From: Alcanivoracaceae bacterium
GTDB taxonomy: Bacteria; Pseudomonadota; Gammaproteobacteria; Pseudomonadales; Alcanivoracaceae
Length of the DNA: 64,000 nucleotides
Reading direction: 5' to 3'
Assembly (NCBI GenBank): GCA_023146255.1
Contig: JAGLCJ010000012.1
Location: forward strand, 1 to 64,000
Of the stretch, positions 55,779 to 64,000 are shown piece after piece. Made by a program: the position numbers and the translations under genes. The notes beneath the pieces were generated by a model. The model was not told the origin of the DNA. It did no database searches and saw only the letters and a program-made list of their open reading frames with translations. Numbering within the stretch: position 1 is the first letter of the stretch; every line of letters starts with the position of its first letter.

Positions 55779-57221
55779 ATGGTCGCCGACGTCCAGGCCC
55801 TGCACAGCCAGAGCGAAGAAATCACCCGGATGGAGAAGGTATTCCAGGCCCAGAAGGCCGCCTTCAGCCGCCACCCCTACCCGACCGCGGAAGAGCGGAT
55901 AGATCACCTGAACCGGCTGCGGCCGCTGCTGGTGAAGTATCAGGACGAGATCTGCGCCGCCCTGAACAGCGACTTCGGTGCCCGCTCGGCGGATGAGACC
56001 AAGCTGGCCGAGATCATGACCAGTCTCGAAGGCATCAAGTACTACGCCAAGAACCTGCGCAAGTGGATGAAACCGCAGAAGCGCAAGATCGGCGCCGCCC
56101 AGTGGCCCGGTTCGGCCATGGTCACCTATCAGCCTGTCGGTGTGGTCGGCATTATTTCGCCGTGGAACTACCCCATGTATCTGGCCCTTGGCCCGATGGT
56201 CGGTGCGCTGGCCGCCGGCAACCGGGTGATGATCAAGATGAGCGAATCGACCCCGGCCAGCGGTGAGCTGCTGAAGAAAATTCTTGCCGAGGTCTACAGC
56301 GAGGATCATGTCGCCGTGTTCAACGGTGAAGTGGATGTCGGCGCCGCGTTCTCGAAGCTGCCGTTCGACCATCTGCTGTTTACCGGTGCCACCTCCATCG
56401 GCCGTCATGTCATGCGCGCTGCCGCGGAGAATCTGACGCCGGTGACACTGGAGCTGGGTGGCAAAAGCCCCTGCATCGTCAGCGATGATTTCCCGATCCG
56501 TGAAGCGGTGGAACGTATCGCATTTGGCAAATGCTTCAACGCTGGCCAGACCTGCGTAGCGCCGGATTACGTCATGCTTCCGAAAGGCAAGACCGATGAA
56601 TTTGTGGCCGCCTTCAAGGCGCAGATCGGCCAGATGTATCCGACCATGGTTAACAATCCGGATCTGACCTCGGTGGTCAACGAGCGTCAGCACAAGCGGC
56701 TGGTCGGTTATATCGAAGATGCCCGACAGAAAGGCGCCACACTGGTGGAAGTGAACCCGGCCGGCGAAGACTTCAGCCAGTCACGCAAGATTCCTTTTAC
56801 GCTGGTCATGAATGTCAGCGACGACATGAAAATCACCCAGGATGAAATTTTCGGTCCGCTGATGATCGTCATGGAGTATGACTCGCTGCAGCAGGCGATC
56901 GACTACATCAATGCCCGGCCGCGGCCGCTGGCCCTGTATTACTTTGACTGGAACAGCGAGCGCGCCCGTCAGGTGCTGAATAACACTCACTCCGGCTGCG
57001 CCGCCCTCAACGACACCATGACTCAGGTTGGCGTTGATGATATTCCGTTTGGTGGTGTCGGTCCGTCGGGCATGGGTCATTACCATGGCTTCGAAGGCTT
57101 CCTGACCTTCTCCAACACCAAGGGTGTGTTCCGTCGCGGTCGTATCAACCCGACCAAAAATGTTCTGCCGCCGTTCGGCCGCGGCATGCACAAGTTCATC
57201 TACAAGCACCTGATGAAGTGA
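55779..57221 (+). CDS. Aldehyde dehydrogenase, coniferyl-aldehyde dehydrogenase type
   Basis: The 480-residue NAD(P)-dependent enzyme oxidises aldehydes to acids. Family motifs: PWNYPMYLALGPMVGALAAGN, FTGATSIG, the general base in LELGGKSP and the nucleophile in NAGQTCVAPDYV. The C-terminal part ends GVFRRGRINPTK, with a hydrophobic GRGMHKFIYKHLMK tail seen in membrane-associated ALDHs of alkane degraders. AGGAGAA precedes the ATG. It is first in the operon ALDH-Tat protein-GMC oxidoreductase. Confidence 0.94.
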   Translation: MVADVQALHSQSEEITRMEKVFQAQKAAFSRHPYPTAEERIDHLNRLRPLLVKYQDEICAALNSDFGARSADETKLAEIMTSLEGIKYYAKNLRKWMKPQKRKIGAAQWPGSAMVTYQPVGVVGIISPWNYPMYLALGPMVGALAAGNRVMIKMSESTPASGELLKKILAEVYSEDHVAVFNGEVDVGAAFSKLPFDHLLFTGATSIGRHVMRAAAENLTPVTLELGGKSPCIVSDDFPIREAVERIAFGKCFNAGQTCVAPDYVMLPKGKTDEFVAAFKAQIGQMYPTMVNNPDLTSVVNERQHKRLVGYIEDARQKGATLVEVNPAGEDFSQSRKIPFTLVMNVSDDMKITQDEIFGPLMIVMEYDSLQQAIDYINARPRPLALYYFDWNSERARQVLNNTHSGCAALNDTMTQVGVDDIPFGGVGPSGMGHYHGFEGFLTFSNTKGVFRRGRINPTKNVLPPFGRGMHKFIYKHLMK

Positions 57222-57228
57222 GGCACGG

Positions 57229-57764
57229 ATGAGCGAATCCCTGACCCTCGGCCGGCGCGAGTTTCTTCGCGCCGGCCTGTTTGGTTCCGCCCTGCTTGCC
57301 GGCGGCGCCGGAGTTGCCTCACTGAGCGGCTGCAGCGCACCGATGAGCGCAGCAGACGGCTATCTGCACCTGCGTCCGGCCGACCTCGAACTGCTGACAC
57401 CGCTGGTACCGGTCATTCTTGCCGGCGCCTTGCCCAACGGTGAGGCGGATGTACAACGCGCACTGAAACGCCTCGACACGCTTTTCGACAGCCCCAGTCG
57501 GGGCAGCCGTGAAGCGCTGTTCAAACTGTACGACGTGCTGCAGCTGGGTGCATTTCGCTGGTGGGTGATGGATGCCTGGGCGCACCCGGCATCACTAAGC
57601 AGCGAGCAGATCGATCAGGGCATGGCCAAGTGGAGCCGCAAACAGAACAGTTTCGCCCGGCTAGCTTTTAACGGTTTGTGCCAGCCGTTGACGATGGCCT
57701 GGTACACCGATCCCGAGATTGCCAAAACCACCGGTTACCCGGGCCCGCCGCGCAAGGTGAATGC

Positions 57765-57768
<4 letters not shown>
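57229..57768 (+). CDS. Tat-exported lipoprotein, small-subunit partner of the GMC oxidoreductase
   Basis: The 179-residue protein starts with a twin-arginine signal (GRREFLRAG, Arg9-Arg10) that ends in a lipobox LSGC (Cys35), predicting a folded lipoprotein exported by Tat. The mature part (RPADLELLTPLVPVILAG, FRWWVMDAW, RLAFNGLCQPLTMAWY) resembles the gluconate 2-dehydrogenase subunit 3 / Tat-signal family that pairs with GMC enzymes. Its stop overlaps the GMC start by four bases, indicating balanced synthesis. Confidence 0.85.
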
Positions 57769-59950
<2,182 letters not shown>

Positions 59951-60107
59951 TGTACAGGCGTCGCCAGCCGACGCCTCGCCCCTCTGTCCGATGGACCTCG
60001 GCTACAAACATCCGCATTATTCTGCTGCGTAACCATAATGATGCCCGGCCCCGACGCCGGGCCGTCTGGCTGTGGCGAGAACCCACGGCACTGCAAGGAG
60101 ACAGACT

Positions 60108-61790
60108 ATGAACCGGAATTCATGCGCCCGTCTGGGCGTCGCCCTGCTGCTACTGCTGAGTATCACCGCCCAGGCTCGGCTGCCGGCGGCCGCGATTGCC
60201 TCGGCTCACCCACTGGCCACCGAGGCCGGCTTTGAGGTGCTGGATCAGGGCGGCAATGCCTTCGATGCCGCCGTTGCCGTCAGTGCCGCGCTGGCAGTAG
60301 TCGAGCCGCACGGTTCCGGTATGGGTGGTGGCGGGTTCTGGTTGCTGCATCAGGCTGATGGCGGTCGCAACATTATGCTAGACGGTCGTGAAGCTGCGCC
60401 CGGCGCCGCCAGCCGCGACATGTACCTGGACAATCGTGGGCAGGTGGTTCGCGACTGGGCCATCAATGGCCCAAGTGCCGCCGGCATCCCCGGCCAGCCG
60501 GCAGCACTGGCGCATCTGGCCTCACGCTATGGTCGTCTGCCACTGGCCACCAGTCTCGCCCCCGCCATCCGGCTGGCGAAGCAGGGCTTCCCGGTGGAAG
60601 AACATTACCGCCGTCTCGCGCTGATGCGTCGTGATGTGCTGAACCGTTCGCCGGAAGCGCGCCGTATTTTTCTCAGCAACGGCGAAGTGCCGGCAGCGGG
60701 CCAACTGATTGTCCAGCCTGAACTGGCCGCATTGCTGGAAGCTCTGGCAGAAGATGGCCATGACGGCTTCTACCGTGGTGAGCTGGCGCAGAAGCTGGTT
60801 GACGGCGTAGTCGACAACGGTGGTCTCTGGTCACTGGAAGATCTTGCCGGATACAAGGTGGTGGAAAGAGAACCTGTCACCGGGACTTTCCGCGGTGCGA
60901 AAATCATCAGCGCTGCACCGCCTTCTTCAGGCGGCGTGGTACTGATTCAGGCGCTGAATATTCTTGAGCGCTTCAACGACGGTCAACCTGATCCGGCCCT
61001 GCTGCCGCACCTTGCCATTGAGAGCATGCGCCGTGCGTACCGCGACCGGGCACTACATCTGGGCGATCCGGACTTTGTTGATATGCCAATTGAGCAGTTA
61101 CTCGACAAGGACTACGCCACCGGGCTGGCCGCTGACATCAAGCTTGACCGCGCAACACCATCATCCAGCCTTGGCAAACCGGTGACCGTTGAGCAGGGCA
61201 ATCACACCAGCCATTTTTCCATCATTGATCAGGACGGCAACCGGGTTGCTGCCACGCTCAGCATTAATCTGCCGTTTGGTTCCGGCTTTGTAGTGCCCGG
61301 CACCGGCCTGTTGCTGAATAACGAGATGGACGACTTTTCTGCCAACCCGGGCGCACCAAACGCCTATGGGCTGATTGGTGGCGAAGCCAATGCCATCGCG
61401 CCGGGCAAACGGCCGCTGTCATCAATGACACCGACGTTTATCGAGTGGGACGGAAAAGTTGCGATTCTCGGCACGCCTGGCGGCAGCCGTATCATCAGCA
61501 TGGTGATGCTGTCGGCACTGGAAGCGCTGGATGGCAAGCCTGCCAAAGACTGGGTGTCGCGGCCGCGCTTCCATCACCAGTATCAGCCCGATATGGTTCA
61601 GGCAGAGCCGGACTTTGTTGGCACAGAAGCTGGTAAGTCACTGCTGGTACGCGGTCATCAGATGGAATCGACTGGTCGCCGTTATGGCAACATGCAGGCT
61701 GTGTTCTGGGATGGCCGTACCGGCAAGCTGGAAGCAGTAGCCGACCCGCGGGGAATTGGCAGCGGCATAACCCGCCCGATCAATCGCTGA
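60108..61790 (+). CDS. ggt: Gamma-glutamyltransferase
   Basis: The 560-residue periplasmic Ntn-hydrolase cleaves the gamma-glutamyl bond of glutathione. A signal peptide (LGVALLLLLSITAQA) is followed by ASAHPLATEAGFEVLDQGGNAFDAAVA (split), MGGGGFWLLH and DGREAAPGAA. The autoprocessing and catalytic Thr lies in GNHTSHFSIID, and the substrate loop GKRPLSSMTPT is intact. AAGGAG lies before the ATG at 60108. A bidirectional terminator follows. A GC stem at 60043-60062 upstream has no T tract. Confidence 0.95.
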   Translation: MNRNSCARLGVALLLLLSITAQARLPAAAIASAHPLATEAGFEVLDQGGNAFDAAVAVSAALAVVEPHGSGMGGGGFWLLHQADGGRNIMLDGREAAPGAASRDMYLDNRGQVVRDWAINGPSAAGIPGQPAALAHLASRYGRLPLATSLAPAIRLAKQGFPVEEHYRRLALMRRDVLNRSPEARRIFLSNGEVPAAGQLIVQPELAALLEALAEDGHDGFYRGELAQKLVDGVVDNGGLWSLEDLAGYKVVEREPVTGTFRGAKIISAAPPSSGGVVLIQALNILERFNDGQPDPALLPHLAIESMRRAYRDRALHLGDPDFVDMPIEQLLDKDYATGLAADIKLDRATPSSSLGKPVTVEQGNHTSHFSIIDQDGNRVAATLSINLPFGSGFVVPGTGLLLNNEMDDFSANPGAPNAYGLIGGEANAIAPGKRPLSSMTPTFIEWDGKVAILGTPGGSRIISMVMLSALEALDGKPAKDWVSRPRFHHQYQPDMVQAEPDFVGTEAGKSLLVRGHQMESTGRRYGNMQAVFWDGRTGKLEAVADPRGIGSGITRPINR

Positions 61791-61796
61791 GACAAT

Positions 61797-61822
61797 AAAA
61801 AGCCGGCTTTCGCCGGCTTTTT
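61797..61822. terminator. Bidirectional terminator between ggt and the VWA lipoprotein gene
   Basis: A perfect gccggc (61802-61807) / gccggc (61812-61817) stem with loop tttc is flanked by A and T tracts that extend the pairing to 11 bp. Confidence 0.9.
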
Positions 61823-61834
61823 ATTTTTCCCCGA

Positions 61835-63391
61835 TCAGGGAATCAATACGTTGATAGTTCCGGAGCAGCCTGGCGAACTGAGATCCTGCGCCAGCAACTC
61901 GAACTCGATGGGCGCCACCGCGCCGAGAGTCACCCGATAGCTGTCGGCGTCCAGCACTGCACCTGTGGCACTGCCCTGCAACACATTCAGGGTCCAGTCC
62001 AGATTAGGCACCGCATCACTGCAGGGGAACCAGTCCGGCACAGTGAAATCCACGTCTGTTCCGGGCGTGGCCAGCGCACCATTAGGAATAATGATCAAAC
62101 CATTGTTGCCGGTAAAACCCGCCGTGTCATAGATAACCATATAAGCGCAGAAAGCCTCATCGACCAATGCCAGACAGCTGCTATTGTCCCTCACCTGGAC
62201 AGTAAAGGAGCGCTCGTCGGAACCACCGGTATCACGCTCTGGAGCGAGGTAATAAACAACGTGCAACCCTGACGCCAATGCCACCTGACGCTGGGTGATC
62301 TGTGCAAACGCTCCAGCCAAACCTGAAGTATCCGACACCTGAATCACATTACCCTTCGACCCGGTCAGATCATCGGTGATCTCACGCAAGGCAGTCACAT
62401 CAACACTGGCACCGATACCGACTGCAAAAAACTGCCGCCCTTCGACATCGTCCTCAATATCTGAATAGGTCTGGGCGGTTGTATTGTGCGTGCCATCGGT
62501 AATGAGAATGGCGAATCCGATATCAGCAGTATCGATCAGCACGAAATCTTGCCAGGACTGCCCGGCCGCGAGCACAGCTCCATACAAATTGGTCGACGAG
62601 TCGCGCAGAAACGGATCTCTGGGGATGGCATCTATCGCTGCAGTAAGAGCCACCTGATCATCGGTATAGCCTGTTAGCTGCGTCACGCTACCGTCAAAGA
62701 CGAAAATCGAGACCAGCTGGAAAGGCTGCATGCCATCGACGGCCACTTGAGCTGCCTGCTTGATCACGTCGATGTCGAGAGCAGTGAAGCTGCGGCTGAT
62801 ATCCAGAACCAGCGCCGTACGCAAAGTCAGATTCGTCAGCGGAATGGCTTCCACATGAATGGGGGCTTCCGTAGTGCTGAAAATCTCATTGTCATCGGAA
62901 TTGAAGAAGCGGAAATCATCAACCGTGGCGCCGGTACGGGCATTGCCATTCAGATCGACAATCCCTACGGTCAGGGAAATCAAAGAAGGCTGAGTGGCCG
63001 CCGCTGTCCAGGCGCGCATCTGGAAAGGGCTGTCGCCCAAAGGGATCGCCGTGTTGATGCCGCTGCCACAGAAAACAACCTGAACAGCACCGCTGGCAGT
63101 GATCTGAGTCAGGCCATTACTGAAACGGCAGGTCTTCCCCACCGGAGACTGCGTCACCGTAAGAGTGTAGCCGCTATCCAGATTGACCGTTGTGGCAAAA
63201 GTGCTGACGCCATTTGCCGTTACCGTCAAGGTTTCGGCACCCAGAGTCACTTCCATTTGTTCTGCGACATCAAGACCACTGACATCAATCTGCGGACTGG
63301 CGAACACCAGACCTTCGGTATCGTTGTCTACGCCACAGGCTGACAGAATCATGCATGCCGCAACTACGGCCAGTTTCTTATACTGTTTCAT
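61835..63391 (-). CDS. VWA-domain lipoprotein
   Basis: The 518-residue protein has a lipoprotein signal (VVAACMILSAC) and a von Willebrand factor A domain over about residues 190-390. The MIDAS metal site reads DISRS, with the later strand ITDGTHN contributing the Asp. An N-terminal beta-sandwich-like domain (residues 30-120) and a Cys-containing C-terminal domain (residues 400-515) flank it. I start at the ATG at 63391. It is followed by a terminator and preceded by the outer-membrane barrel gene. A surface or periplasmic adhesive or assembly role is inferred from the VWA fold. Confidence 0.8.
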   Translation of the reverse strand: MKQYKKLAVVAACMILSACGVDNDTEGLVFASPQIDVSGLDVAEQMEVTLGAETLTVTANGVSTFATTVNLDSGYTLTVTQSPVGKTCRFSNGLTQITASGAVQVVFCGSGINTAIPLGDSPFQMRAWTAAATQPSLISLTVGIVDLNGNARTGATVDDFRFFNSDDNEIFSTTEAPIHVEAIPLTNLTLRTALVLDISRSFTALDIDVIKQAAQVAVDGMQPFQLVSIFVFDGSVTQLTGYTDDQVALTAAIDAIPRDPFLRDSSTNLYGAVLAAGQSWQDFVLIDTADIGFAILITDGTHNTTAQTYSDIEDDVEGRQFFAVGIGASVDVTALREITDDLTGSKGNVIQVSDTSGLAGAFAQITQRQVALASGLHVVYYLAPERDTGGSDERSFTVQVRDNSSCLALVDEAFCAYMVIYDTAGFTGNNGLIIIPNGALATPGTDVDFTVPDWFPCSDAVPNLDWTLNVLQGSATGAVLDADSYRVTLGAVAPIEFELLAQDLSSPGCSGTINVLIP

Positions 63392-63435
63392 TGTTATCAT
63401 TCCGTTTGCCCGCTGCTGGTCAGAGCGCCGTCAGA

Positions 63436-63963
63436 TCAGAACCTGTAGAAAGCACCCACCGACGGGCCTTTACGACCGAGGGCATCAAACGGCTCGCCGG
63501 TCATCGCCCAGTACTCAACGTTCAGGCCAAGACGCTCGCCGAAGCCCAGATCGAACCCGGCGGCATAACCCAAATCCTGAAGAGTAGCCGACGCATCGTC
63601 AAAACTTTCCTTGATGTAGGTATAGCTCAGGCCGACGTACGGCACGAAGCCGCCGAATTGCTTCTGAACACGAAAGAACCCGCCTACAAAGTAGTCATTA
63701 CGGTATTCCTGCGTGCCCTGCTCTTCCGGTACGACCGTAGCGCCGACGCGCAGCTCCGAAGCGAAGTGATCATTGATCTTGCCGCCCACCCGAATCATCA
63801 GATCGCCGGTTTCTTCTTTGCTGTCATCAAAAAAACGGTCATCGCTCTCGATCTGAATGTAACTCAAGGCAATGTAGCCAGGGTAAAAATCATCCGCTAC
63901 CGACAGCGAAGAAACCCCGCACAACAGTGCACCGGCGGCCAGGGTTGCAATAATTTTGTTCAT
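63436..63963 (-). CDS. Small outer-membrane beta-barrel protein
   Basis: The 175-residue protein has a signal peptide (IIATLAAGALLCGVSSLSVA) and alternating aromatic strands (YIALSYIQIES, DLMIRVGGKIN, FVPYVGLSYTYIKE, LGLNVEYWAM) ending GAFYRF, the terminal Phe typical of outer-membrane barrels. Length fits an 8-stranded OmpX/OmpW-like barrel. GGAGAG precedes the ATG. The VWA lipoprotein gene starts 44 bases downstream on the same strand, so the two are probably an operon. Confidence 0.85.
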   Translation of the reverse strand: MNKIIATLAAGALLCGVSSLSVADDFYPGYIALSYIQIESDDRFFDDSKEETGDLMIRVGGKINDHFASELRVGATVVPEEQGTQEYRNDYFVGGFFRVQKQFGGFVPYVGLSYTYIKESFDDASATLQDLGYAAGFDLGFGERLGLNVEYWAMTGEPFDALGRKGPSVGAFYRF

Positions 63964-64000
63964 CTTGTTCTCTCCATCTGCGAGATGAGTGCCGAGCGGT

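Noticed and set aside
60043..60062. GC hairpin upstream of ggt as a terminator
   Set aside because: The stem gcccggc/gccgggc has no following T tract and the spacing to ggt does not suggest a known leader.

Overview
The window is a GC-rich, densely packed gammaproteobacterial chromosome segment. Gene order from purA-hisZ through hflCK-hflX-hfq-miaA-mutL-amiB-tsaE-nnrD, divergent queG, then orn, rsgA, rhdA-type rhodanese, psd, fimX and serB resembles what I recall of Pseudomonas aeruginosa. The lipid- and alcohol-oxidising accessory genes (cytochrome P450, fatty acid hydroxylase, aldehyde dehydrogenase, GMC oxidoreductase) point to a marine, Alcanivorax-like hydrocarbon or lipid degrader. That assignment is inference. 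I see no rRNA, tRNA, CRISPR array, transposase or integrase.

Layout. (1) 1-4181, minus: a two-partner secretion locus, with a TpsB transporter upstream of a large TpsA exoprotein cut by the window edge that carries 89-residue tandem repeats. (2) 4545-17705, nearly all minus: the purA/hisZ/hfl/hfq/miaA/mutL/amiB/tsaE/nnrD superoperon, with several 1-4 base overlaps and two internal terminators. (3) 17769-31127: queG, a YebC-family regulator, a GlsB-type membrane protein, a D-aminoacylase-type amidohydrolase, a MEST-like hydrolase, a lipase-like protein, MarC, orn, an SDR, rsgA, rhodanese, psd, a membrane sensor-like protein and serB. (4) 31141-35120, minus: FimX with a large PilZ-like protein, a c-di-GMP module of the kind that controls type IV pili. 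(5) 35267-37825: the complete EF-P modification set (epmB divergent from efp-epmA). (6) 37895-39267: an AT-richer two-gene cassette of unknown function. (7) 39694-49618: AraC regulator, fatty acid hydroxylase, hydrolase, a protein with two type IV pilin-like domains, moeA/moaB, a DUF1648-type protein, P450, a metallo-beta-lactamase-fold hydrolase, a Kunitz-type lipoprotein, a DUF2057 lipoprotein and yjdM. (8) 49688-63963: a 2-hydroxyacid dehydrogenase, HAD phosphatase, YqcC, acnA, two long palindromic elements, TetR with an operator, an ALDH/Tat-lipoprotein/GMC operon, coaD, ggt, and a VWA lipoprotein with an outer-membrane barrel protein.

The items most worth a second look are: the twin 114-bp palindromes at 54645-54926, which share a conserved 52-bp core but have unrelated, self-complementary 31-bp arms; the tandem two-pilin-domain membrane protein at 42733-43620; the bacterial Kunitz/BPTI-like lipoprotein at 48259-48561; the Tat-lipoprotein plus GMC oxidoreductase pair that suggests hitchhiker export; and three dispersed REP-like hairpin elements, one of which supplies the stop codon of the P450 gene.
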